A stretch of DNA of 64,000 bases, taken from NCBI GenBank assembly GCA_947644595.1, contig CANSAE010000001.1, forward strand, positions 490,112 to 554,111, given 5' to 3'. Source of the stretch: an uncultured Clostridia bacterium. GTDB lineage: Bacteria; Bacillota; Clostridia; Oscillospirales; Oscillospiraceae. Under the pieces are notes generated by a model that made no database searches, was not told where the DNA came from, and worked only from the letters and a program-made list of their open reading frames with translations. Shown here piece after piece: positions 17,683-26,900 of the stretch. Position 1 is the stretch's first letter. Each line of letters starts with the position of its first letter. The position numbers were made by a program, and so were the translations under genes.

Positions 17683-19429
17683 TCAGTTTCTTCAAAATCT
17701 CCCCTGAGGCATCCGCAGCAATGGTCTTGTAGTCCGTATAAACTACCATTCCCGGCATGGCGCCGTGGGGCTTTTTTAGAAATTTGGCCAAGGCATAGTC
17801 CACCGGGACCTTTCCCCCGTCCCGGGCCTGAGAATAGTATGCCGCCAGACACGCCGCTTCGTACAGTGTCTCATCGTCCGGGATATCATCCTGACAACGG
17901 ATGATCACATGACTCCCATGAATTTTTTGCGTGTGCAGCCATACATCCGTCCGGCGTGCCACCTTGAGCGTCAATTCGTCGTTTTGGGCATTGGACCGAC
18001 CCACTAAAATTTCATATCCCGCCGAGGACACAAAGCGCATCGGCCCTTGAGGCTTCGCCCGGTCCGGCTTGCCTCCCTTGGACTTGCGCAGATATCCCGT
18101 GTCTGTCAGTTCCCGGCGGATCTCCGCCAGGTCCCGCTCGCTTTCCGCCCGGTCGATCTCCGCCAAAACACTGTTCAAATAGTCCAGTTCCCTCTCACTT
18201 TTGGCAATGAGCGCCGTTAAATGCTCCTGTGCCGCTTTCGCCTTGTTGTACTCTTTATAATACCGCGCCGCGTTCTGCTGAGGCGTTTTTAGTACATCCA
18301 GAGGAATGGTCACCGCAGGACTGCCATCCAAATAAAAATTCTCCGCCTCCAGGACCGCATCGCCCTTGTGCATACGGTAAATATTCGTCATGATGATATC
18401 GCCGTATTGCCGGAAAGTATCTCGGTCCGCGGATTTTTCCCACTCACACCGGCGCGTGGACAAGGTGCGTTCCGTTCTGTCGCGGACAGTCTTTATTTTC
18501 CTTTGTAAATCTTTGGATTTCCGGCTCATGCTCTCGGCTTTATCCCGCTGCGCATAGAATTCGTCCAGCAATGCCGAAAAACCGTTCCATGAGACCTGTT
18601 CCATAGAAGCCCCATATTGTTTGATGGGCTGGAAGGAAAAGTCCTTCATGGCGCCGTTCTGCTTCAGCAGCACCGGGGTAAATTCCCGATTGTCCACACT
18701 GTCCGCCAGCGCGTCCATAGCGTCCGGAAACCGCTCCCGCAGCTCCGGCAGCAGCAATGATCCCACCGGGGAAACTTCCCCGAAACAACGAAAGCACAGT
18801 TCCCGGGCAATCAGAGGAGAAATGCCGGCAAAGCAATCTGTCAACCACTTGTCTACCCGAATCTCGCCGGTCTTTTCCCACTTGGCCCGGCGTTTCTCCG
18901 ATCCAGCTGCAAAAAAATCAGGTTTATCCTGACCGGGAGGCAATGTGTAAAACATCCCCGGCAGTAAATTACGATGGACTCCATCATCGGCAGTAACCCT
19001 ACGCAGACAGTCAATGATGCGTCCATCCTCTCCGACAAGCAAGATGTTTGCCGCCCGGCCCATGAGTTCCACAACCAGATGCTTGTGGACAGCTTCTCCC
19101 ATCTCATCATAGCCGCCCAGTTCAAAAATGACCAAGCGTTCTCCCTCCGGCTGATGGACTTTCTCAATAAACGCCCCGGTAAGATGCTTGCGCATGAGCA
19201 TACAGAACATGGGCGGCTCTTGGGGTTGCTCAAACTTCTGTTCCGTTAGATGCACCCGGGCACTTCCCGTCCCCGCGGAAATGAGCAGACGGCAGTTGCC
19301 CTGCCGGGAACGCAGGGACAGCAACAATACATCGCGCTCAGGTTGCTGTACCTTGTCGACTTTCGCACCCGTTACTTGAGCGGAAAGTTCTTGTGTCAAC
19401 GCGGATAAAAATACAGCGTCTAACGGCAT
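17675..19429 (-). CDS. rqcH: Ribosome quality-control factor RqcH (NFACT protein)
   Basis: RqcH binds stalled 50S-peptidyl-tRNA complexes and recruits tRNA-Ala to add alanine tails. The 584-residue protein shows the NFACT-N domain (MPLDAVFLSALTQEL, PPMFCMLMRKHLTGA), a helix-hairpin-helix/coiled-coil middle (about 290-430) and the C-terminal NFACT-R domain (RTDVWLHTQKIHGSHVIIR). Older annotation calls this family fibronectin-binding protein. It overlaps the mrnC stop by ten bases, so the two are coupled. Confidence 0.92.
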   Translation of the reverse strand: MPLDAVFLSALTQELSAQVTGAKVDKVQQPERDVLLLSLRSRQGNCRLLISAGTGSARVHLTEQKFEQPQEPPMFCMLMRKHLTGAFIEKVHQPEGERLVIFELGGYDEMGEAVHKHLVVELMGRAANILLVGEDGRIIDCLRRVTADDGVHRNLLPGMFYTLPPGQDKPDFFAAGSEKRRAKWEKTGEIRVDKWLTDCFAGISPLIARELCFRCFGEVSPVGSLLLPELRERFPDAMDALADSVDNREFTPVLLKQNGAMKDFSFQPIKQYGASMEQVSWNGFSALLDEFYAQRDKAESMSRKSKDLQRKIKTVRDRTERTLSTRRCEWEKSADRDTFRQYGDIIMTNIYRMHKGDAVLEAENFYLDGSPAVTIPLDVLKTPQQNAARYYKEYNKAKAAQEHLTALIAKSERELDYLNSVLAEIDRAESERDLAEIRRELTDTGYLRKSKGGKPDRAKPQGPMRFVSSAGYEILVGRSNAQNDELTLKVARRTDVWLHTQKIHGSHVIIRCQDDIPDDETLYEAACLAAYYSQARDGGKVPVDYALAKFLKKPHGAMPGMVVYTDYKTIAADASGEILKKLKQ

Positions 19430-19809
19430 GGCTCATCCTCCATGATTTTGTCAAACAGCCCCCGGATACGACTGTATTCCCCTTTCAGATATAAATATCC
19501 AAACAACGTTTCCAGTCCTGTGGCGCTGTGATATTCTCCTACGCTGGCCTTGCCCGGCGCGGCGTGGGTTTTCGTATTCCGTCCTCGTTTGTAGACTGAC
19601 AGTTCCTTTTCCGTGAGTATGGGCAGAATTTTTTCCATCGCCACCGCCTGCGCGGGCGCTTTCACCAACGCCACGGTCTTTTTGTGCAGGTCATTCACTC
19701 GGCCCACACCAGGTTTACATAACATTGTCCGCACCAACAGCTCATAGACCCCGTCTCCTACATGGGCTAGGGCTAAGGTGCTGAGTTTGTCAATTTCCAG
19801 TTCGGTCAT
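19420..19809 (-). CDS. mrnC: Mini-ribonuclease III
   Basis: MrnC is a dimeric RNase III catalytic domain without dsRBD that matures 23S rRNA ends. From the ATG at 19809 it is 129 residues: LALAHVGDGVYELLVRT is the signature, with a second acidic motif near TGLETLFGYLYL. An in-frame ATG at 19866 would add 19 residues, but the family begins at MTELEIDKL. No clear ribosome site precedes 19809. An AAAAGGAG stands about 35 bases upstream, with a GGGGCGGC...GCCGCCCC hairpin between it and the start, so translation may depend on RNA structure. Confidence 0.85.
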   Translation of the reverse strand: MTELEIDKLSTLALAHVGDGVYELLVRTMLCKPGVGRVNDLHKKTVALVKAPAQAVAMEKILPILTEKELSVYKRGRNTKTHAAPGKASVGEYHSATGLETLFGYLYLKGEYSRIRGLFDKIMEDEPCR

Positions 19810-19875
19810 ACTGTGCACATCGGGGCGGCACGCCGCCCCGAATCTCCTTTTGTGAGTTTGGGTCACTTGGCCCCA

Positions 19876-20052
19876 TCAAGCCACAGACGTTCTGCCGTAA
19901 TCTGTCACGTCTGTACCCAGTTTTTCATACAGACTCGCCACGTCCAGTTCCTTATTTTGGTTTGCCCGCAGTTCCCGGTCCGTCCCGCCGATGAATTCTA
20001 CAAAACTGACACTTCCGTTCTGTTCTTTTTTCTTACAGTGGAACAGTCCCAT
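19876..20052 (-). CDS. Small hypothetical protein
   Basis: A 58-residue protein beginning MGLFHCKKKEQNGSVSFVEF with a charged C-terminal half (NKELDVASLYEKLGTD). GGAGGAG lies six bases upstream of the ATG, good support for translation. It lies between ftsK/spoIIIE (upstream) and mrnC (downstream) on the minus strand, probably in one transcript. I recognise no family. Confidence 0.6.
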   Translation of the reverse strand: MGLFHCKKKEQNGSVSFVEFIGGTDRELRANQNKELDVASLYEKLGTDVTDYGRTSVA

Positions 20053-20064
20053 ATTACTCCTCCT

Positions 20065-22863
20065 TCAAAACGGCGCTTTGTCATCTTCTGGGATAGCCGG
20101 TTCCGCTGGGATGGTCTCCAGCGGCGCAGTACCCTGGATAGTCTGCATCTCCAGCCACTGCTCTTTGGTAATCAGGATCTGCCGGGGCTTGGAGCCCTCA
20201 AAGGGACCAACCACACCGATTTCCTCCATCTGGTCCACAATGCGGGCGGCCCGGGAATAGCCCAGTTTCAACCGACGCTGGAGCATGGATACCGATGCCA
20301 TTTTTGCATCCAGCACCACTTCCACCGCCTGTGGCAGCAGGTCATCAAACTCACTGTGCGCCTCGCTGTCATTGCGGTCGTTCCCTTTGCCGCCGGAATT
20401 CTTATCCTCTGCTGCTTTTTCGATCTGCGCCTGGACGGACAAATCATAGTCCGCTTCGCAGTTGTTTTTCACAAATTCAATGACGCTCTCCCGCTCCTCG
20501 TCGGACACGAACGCGCCCTGGATGCGCACAGGCTTGCCCACACCAATGGGGGCATAGAGCATATCGCCCATGCCGATGAGCTTTTCCGCGCCCGCCTGAT
20601 CGAGGATAATGCGGCTTTCCAGAGAGGACGACACCGCAAAGGCGATGCGGCTGGGGATGTTGGCCTTCATCAGGCCTGTGATGACATCCGCCGAGGGCCG
20701 CTGAGTAGCGATGACCAAGTGCATTCCCGCAGCACGGCCCATCTGGGCCACGCGGCAGATGCTCTCCTCCACTTCCTTGGAAGCAACCATCATCAAGTCG
20801 GCCAGCTCGTCGATGACGATGACCACCTGGGGCATCTTGCTCTCGCCCCGCTTTTCACAGTAGCCATTGTACCCGGCCAAGTCCCGCACGCCTGCCTCAG
20901 AAAACAGACGGTAACGCTTCATCATTTCCACTACGGACCACTGCAGCGCACCAGCGGCCTTTTTCGGGTCAGTCACCACCGGGACATACAGATGCGGGAT
21001 GCCGTTATAGGCCCCCAGTTCCACCATTTTCGGATCGATCATGATGAGTTTTACCTCATCCGGGGTCGCCTTATACAACAAGCTCAGCAGCAGACAGTTG
21101 ATGCACACGGATTTGCCCGAACCCGTGGTGCCGGCGATGAGCAGATGGGGCAGCTTGGCAATATTGCTCACGATGCTGTTGCCGCCAATGTCCTCACCAA
21201 TGGCAAAGCTCACTTTGGATTTAGCGTTCTGGAAATTATCGGAACCCACAATATCCCGGAAATAGACCGTGTTCACCACCTTATTGGGCACTTCAATGCC
21301 CACAGTGGAAATTTTATCTGGAATAGGCGCGATCCGCACATTCGTCACGCCCAGAGCTAGGGCGATGTCGTCAGACAGGTTCGTCACCTTCGTGAGTTTC
21401 ACACCAGTATGCAGCTCAAAATCGTAGCGGGTCACCGTGGGGCCACGAGTGCAGCTTTTATAAACTGCATCCACATTGAAGCTGGACAGGGTTTCTTCCA
21501 GCCGCTTACGGTTGAGATTCGTCTCGTTCTGTGCATCCACCATGCTCCGTCCGCCAGAGCGCAGGAGGTGCAGCGGAGGGAATACATATTCTTCTTTGGG
21601 TTCCTCTGCCCCTTGGGCAATTTCCGCGGCGATTTCCTGAAATCCCTGGGCTGTTTCCTCCTTGGTGAGCTTCTTGTTCGGTTCCTCCAAAGGAACATCG
21701 CTGCGAAATTCCACCGACATCGTAGGTGCTGCCGACTTGGTCACCGTCAGTTTCGGCATCGTCACCGGGATGGGCGCCGGTACCGGGACAGGCTCTGGGT
21801 CCAAATCCAGCAAGGGCAGCATAATGTCGTCATCATCGTCTACTGCGATCGGTTCTTCCGGCAGCTTGATGGCGGGCTTTTTCAATTCCAGACGTTCTTC
21901 CGGCTCCGGCCGCCCGAACTCCACGAATTTGGATGCCTCTTCCTCAGCCTGCTCCTCGGTCAGTATAGGCTCCACCGGAGTTTCCGTCTGCTGCAGGAAC
22001 TGATCCGGCTTCAATACCGCAGAATTCACAGTGAAAAAGCCCTTTTTCTCCTCCGACGCCGCGGGCGTCGGAGCTTTGGGCGCAGGTTCATCTCCATAAG
22101 GGATGTCAATGGCCTGCTGGCGGCGCTTCCTTGTGGGCGCCGGGTCGGCGATGGCCTCTTCCGGAAATTCCGTTTGCCGGCGCCGGCGGGGCTGACGCGG
22201 CGCAAGCTCCTGCCGTTCATATGGCCGGGGCTGGCGGTCGTGAGCCATTTCCATGAGCTTAGAAATGCTGAGGTCCGCCCCCAGCATCGTCAGCAGCAGG
22301 AACAGCAGTACCAGAATAGGCATCGCACCGTAAGCACTTACCACGGAGCGCAATCCCATCCCTACGAGCCCCGCGATCACGCCGCCAGATTTGATTTCCG
22401 CACCGGTAGTATACAGTGCTTTCAGCAGCAGACCAAAGCCTCCCTCATCGGCAAAGGTCACTTTGCACATGGCAACATGCAGAAAACTGCCGCACAACAG
22501 CGGCAGAAGCAACACGCTGGTTACCCGCAGTACTACAGGTCTTCCCTTATGGGTCAGCAAAATAAACGCCGCCCAAAGCGTCGCCACCGGCAGCAAATAG
22601 TATCCATACCCCATGAGCCCCTTGACCACATTACAAATCAGTGTAAAAAACAGAGCATCCACCGGAAAATAGCCGATAAAAAACAGCAGTGTCAGAATCA
22701 GGCATACCACACCGCCCACTTCCCGCCGGATAGGCTGGGAGCCTGCCGGCTGGGCCGACTGTTTCCGTCCTGACTTGGAGGAAGCCGCGGAACGTTTATT
22801 CCCGGAGGACTTGGCCGGCTGCTTTTTGGCCGTCCCGGATGATCTTGTGTTTTTGGTTGCCAT
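20065..22863 (-). CDS. ftsK: FtsK/SpoIIIE-family DNA translocase
   Basis: A 932-residue membrane-anchored DNA pump that clears or segregates chromosomes at the division or sporulation septum. There are about four membrane segments in residues 50-185, a Pro/Glu-rich linker at 200-440, then the motor with Walker A GTTGSGKS, IMIDPKMVELG and VVIVIDELADLMM. The C-terminal winged-helix gamma domain (SVSMLQRRLKLGYSRAARI) reads orienting DNA sequences. The sporulation context in this window makes a SpoIIIE-type role plausible, but FtsK and SpoIIIE cannot be told apart here. Confidence 0.94.
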   Translation of the reverse strand: MATKNTRSSGTAKKQPAKSSGNKRSAASSKSGRKQSAQPAGSQPIRREVGGVVCLILTLLFFIGYFPVDALFFTLICNVVKGLMGYGYYLLPVATLWAAFILLTHKGRPVVLRVTSVLLLPLLCGSFLHVAMCKVTFADEGGFGLLLKALYTTGAEIKSGGVIAGLVGMGLRSVVSAYGAMPILVLLFLLLTMLGADLSISKLMEMAHDRQPRPYERQELAPRQPRRRRQTEFPEEAIADPAPTRKRRQQAIDIPYGDEPAPKAPTPAASEEKKGFFTVNSAVLKPDQFLQQTETPVEPILTEEQAEEEASKFVEFGRPEPEERLELKKPAIKLPEEPIAVDDDDDIMLPLLDLDPEPVPVPAPIPVTMPKLTVTKSAAPTMSVEFRSDVPLEEPNKKLTKEETAQGFQEIAAEIAQGAEEPKEEYVFPPLHLLRSGGRSMVDAQNETNLNRKRLEETLSSFNVDAVYKSCTRGPTVTRYDFELHTGVKLTKVTNLSDDIALALGVTNVRIAPIPDKISTVGIEVPNKVVNTVYFRDIVGSDNFQNAKSKVSFAIGEDIGGNSIVSNIAKLPHLLIAGTTGSGKSVCINCLLLSLLYKATPDEVKLIMIDPKMVELGAYNGIPHLYVPVVTDPKKAAGALQWSVVEMMKRYRLFSEAGVRDLAGYNGYCEKRGESKMPQVVIVIDELADLMMVASKEVEESICRVAQMGRAAGMHLVIATQRPSADVITGLMKANIPSRIAFAVSSSLESRIILDQAGAEKLIGMGDMLYAPIGVGKPVRIQGAFVSDEERESVIEFVKNNCEADYDLSVQAQIEKAAEDKNSGGKGNDRNDSEAHSEFDDLLPQAVEVVLDAKMASVSMLQRRLKLGYSRAARIVDQMEEIGVVGPFEGSKPRQILITKEQWLEMQTIQGTAPLETIPAEPAIPEDDKAPF

Positions 22864-22876
22864 AGAGACCTCCCTT

Positions 22877-23713
22877 TCAAAGGATCACAGCCAAGACCAC
22901 GGAGATAAAGCCCGCGCCCCAGCAATAATAGCAGAATTTTCCAAAGCCACCTTTTTTGGTGATATACTTCAGCAGACTGATGGACAGCACTCCGGCTACC
23001 ATCGCCACAGCCATGCCAATCAGATACGCCGGGATGTCCCGGGGATTTACACCGTACTGCATGGCTTCATACAAGCTTAGGAGATTTGCACCAAAAATCG
23101 CCGGGATCGACATTAAAAACGAAAATTTGATAGCAAATTCCCGTTCCAGCCCCGTAGCGATTCCGGCGGTAATGGTCGTGCCGGACCGGGACAGTCCCGG
23201 AATGGTAGCTACCGCCTGACATATGCCGATAATCAGTGCATCTTTCACCTGCATGGTGCGTTCCGTTTTCCGGCCCACCAGCAGGTTGTCACACACATAC
23301 ACCACGCACCCGGTCAGCATCAGCGCCGTGCCGATAAACAGGCTGTGGTAATAAAGCTGTTCCACATACTTGTTCACAAGTAGCACTGCGAACAGCGGCA
23401 ATGTGCTGATCACGATCATCAGCGCCAACCGCGCGCCCGGCAGCTCATCCGCCACTACCACATGGGGATTACGGGTAATAAATGCGAAATCCAGGCAATC
23501 CCAAATCATATTACGGATATCCTTCCAATACACCACGCATACAGACACCAGCGTTGCCAAATGCAGCAACACATCAAAAAACAGATGCCCCTCCGCGGCC
23601 ACTTGCAGCCCAAATAAATTTTGCAGAATGGAAAGATGCCCCGAACTGGAAATAGGCAGAAACTCTGAAACACCTTGAATCAGCCCGAGAAAGACCGCAT
23701 TCCAAATCTCCAT
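22877..23713 (-). CDS. uppP: Undecaprenyl-diphosphate phosphatase
   Basis: UppP (BacA) recycles the lipid carrier of cell-wall synthesis by removing a phosphate from undecaprenyl pyrophosphate; it also confers bacitracin tolerance. The 278-residue polytopic protein has the two signature motifs, QGVSEFLPISSSGHL near the N-terminus and PGLSRSGTTI around residue 175. It has its own consensus promoter and precedes ftsK by 13 bases, so the two may be co-transcribed. Confidence 0.96.
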   Translation of the reverse strand: MEIWNAVFLGLIQGVSEFLPISSSGHLSILQNLFGLQVAAEGHLFFDVLLHLATLVSVCVVYWKDIRNMIWDCLDFAFITRNPHVVVADELPGARLALMIVISTLPLFAVLLVNKYVEQLYYHSLFIGTALMLTGCVVYVCDNLLVGRKTERTMQVKDALIIGICQAVATIPGLSRSGTTITAGIATGLEREFAIKFSFLMSIPAIFGANLLSLYEAMQYGVNPRDIPAYLIGMAVAMVAGVLSISLLKYITKKGGFGKFCYYCWGAGFISVVLAVIL

Positions 23714-23787
23714 ATTATGTAAACTCCTTCAAAACCGGCAGCCATTTTGCCGGCTTGTCCTGATCGATACCGATAAACTGACATGGT

Positions 23788-23816
23788 ATTATATCACATT
23801 TTCCCTGGAATGACAA
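23788..23816 (-). promoter_or_regulatory. Promoter of uppP
   Basis: On the minus strand TTGTCA (23816-23811), a 17-base spacer and TATAAT (23793-23788). Confidence 0.8.
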
Positions 23817-23857
23817 CCAATTATCCGTAAGAAGCGTATACATTTTGCCCGTCTTCC

Positions 23858-23891
23858 CTAAAAAACAGCGGGGCGGCAAATGCCGCCCCGC
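23858..23891 (-). terminator. Terminator after the giant SLH gene
   Basis: Stem GCGGGGCGGCA/TGCCGCCCCGC with a two-base loop, followed on the minus strand by a T run. It lies 40 bases beyond the stop of the gene at 23931. Confidence 0.85.
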
Positions 23892-23930
23892 CGGGGTTTG
23901 TTGGGTAAAGCTCAGGGAGAGCTCAGGTTT

Positions 23931-26900
23931 TTACTTTACGATGTTTTCACAGAACGCGTCCAGAATGATTGCAGCCTGGGCGCGGGTCGCGCCGGTACGG
24001 GCACTGAGTGTGTTGTTGTCCATGCCGTGGATGAGTTCCCGTTCCACTGCCCACAGCAGCGCGGGCTTCGCGTAATCGGAAACCGCATCACTGTCGGCAA
24101 ATGTCAGAGCCGCATCCTCGGCCACGGAAATATCATAGCCCTTGTACTGTGCGTAGCGATACAAAATCGCCGCGAACTGCTCCCGGGTGATGATATCGCC
24201 GGAGCCATAAGTCCCATCTCCATAGCCGGACACGATGCCGTTGCTGGTTCCCCAGACCACAGCGTCATGATACCATGCGCCGGTTGTTACATCGCGGAAT
24301 TCAGACGTGTCGGAAATCGTGGGAGAACCTTCCATGCGGTACAAAATGGTCACAATCATGCCGCGCGTCGTTTCCGTATAAGGCTCAAAAGCATTATCGG
24401 AAGTTCCCTGCATCAAACCATTTTCGTACACATACTTCACTGCATCGTAGAACCAGTCGCTTTCTGCCACATCATCAAAGGGCAGTATACTAGCCAACGG
24501 CACATCGGGCTCTGCAATATCCATTGTGGGACCGGAAGGTCCAACCGGGACCGGAGGCACTGGAACCGCTTCCACCGTCACTGCGCAGGACACAGTCACA
24601 CCCCGCACCGTCACAGTAATCATCGCAGTACCGGCGCTGCGGCCGGTTACAGTTCCGTTCTGATCCACTCCGGCAACCGTCTCATCGCTGCTGGCCCATA
24701 CGCCAACGGCATTTTCAGGAACGATCACAGCAGACAGATTCAGAGTTTCCCCAGTCTTGACTGCCGCAGATTCCCGGAGTTCCACGGCCACATCCACGAT
24801 CTGATAGATACCGTTTTCAAGGGCCGCAGCCTTGCGGCTCTCGCAGTATTCCGTCACATCATTGACAAAAATGCCGCCGAGTACGGTCAGGTCCAATGCA
24901 TTCACATCGCTGACCACGCCGACACCGTTCACCACGGGCATGTCGAAGCTGCCGCTGTTGATCACAGCAGTATTCCAGTTCAGCACAGCATCCTGCGCCG
25001 CGCCGGTAAATACGCCGTAAGCAACGGTCAAGCTGCCATTATCATCGTTCTTCACGTTGTTCAGTCCGCCGACTAAGCGGCTTCTGACAATCCGCAGGCT
25101 GGGTGCCTCTGCGTTCACGCCCTCCACATGACTCCGGCGGGCATTGCTACCGTCAAAGCTTTGATAACCGTTCTCCACCAAGCTGGAATAGCTTCCATTC
25201 TGCTGGATGGTCACATCTGTCATGACCATGTTGCCATGGTTCAGGATTGTATAGAAGGAATTCCCTCCATGGTCCTCCGCAGAAACGCCCTGCTCGGCGC
25301 TGCGGTCAAACACTCCGCCGTTCAGGTTGGCAGTACCGTTATTGAGAACCGCCGCACAGCCATGGCTGGTGTTGTCCACCGTGCCTTCTCCCGTAACGGT
25401 CAGCACGCCGCCCAGCGCTACGGTAATGGTATCCTTCCCCGCAGTGTTGGACAAGGTCCTGCCATTGAGCATCAGCGTAACATTTCCGGTCACCGTAATG
25501 CTCTCGCTGATATCCTGATACAACGACACAATGGCTGTATCCGCCTCGTTGGCCGCAGCCATCGCAGATGCAACGTCCATAAAGAATTCGGTCTCACCGT
25601 GAATGGTAACAGATGCCACAGAATTGACCTCACTCAGCGGGACCACTACAAACATGCCGGATGCAGACTGCCCGTCTGTAACATAGCCATCAACACAATA
25701 GTCTTCTACATCGGAGCAGAAAATACCGCCGTCCACTTTAATGTCGGGCGTCCCTGTGCCGTCTGCAGAGTTGTATCCCGGCTCATAAATTGCCAGGTCT
25801 GTGGCATGGAACGTGCCGCCGTGGATGGTCAGATTGACCGCTGTTTTCGCGTAAGGCACGCTGATCGCATAGGTCTGGCTTCCTTCCGTGGCATGCTCGC
25901 CCCGTTCCGCCCTAAAGGTGCCGCCATAAATCGTCACGTCGGCATCCGCAGACAGATACAACGCTGTGTTGAACTTTTCCCAGCCCTTTGCATCGTTTTT
26001 CAACGCGCAGGTACTGGTATAGGAGCCGCCATAGATGGTCAGTTTTCCGGGTGCCGTCTGGTTGTTCATGGCAATGGGTGCGTAGACCGTACGGATATTG
26101 GGACCCGTTCTGGTCGACTCAACGCCCAGAACCAGCTTTGCGCCTTTTTTGATGTCAATACCGTACATGCCATCATACTGCTTGCCTTCATCCAAATTGT
26201 TGCCGTCCGTCAGTGCTTCGAAGCTGCCGCCTTTAACGGTCAGTACGGCGTTCTCGCCCTGAACCAGCAAGATGGATGCGCCCTGCACATATTCCGTGCA
26301 TACAAAGGTGCCGTCTTCAATTTCAGCCGTACCATAGCACGCAACGATATGCTTGCTTGCACTCTTATACATGCCATTTTCAATCAGCAGGCTGCCGCCA
26401 TCACGTACCAGGAACAGCTGTGCGACCGTGCCGTTGACTGTACCATTTCCAGTGACTGTCAGTTTTGCCCCGCTGTTTACGGCAAACTGCGCCTGAGCAA
26501 AAACTGTCACGGTCTGTCCATTCAGGTCCAGGGTGAGGTCCTTGCCCACTTCAATGCTCCGAGTCAGTTCCACAGCCTTCAGCAGCTTTACAGTGCCGCT
26601 GTCAGCCGCAGCAGCAACTGCAGCCTCAACGGTCAGATATCTTACGCCTCCGGTCTCGGCGACGGTCCAAATCTCGCCATCCGCAGTCTTCAATGAACCG
26701 CCGCTCACTTCAACATAAGCGCCGTTTCCGTCAAAAACATCCACAGGAGCTTCTTCTTTCGAGGCCTTTGTCTGCATCAAAATCGCTTCCGCGGTAACAT
26801 CCGCAGTACCGGACACCATAAAGCTGGGACCACCTTCGGTGATACCGCCGCTCCAGCCGTTCCATACCTTGATCTCACCGCAGGTCAGTGTTCCTCCGGT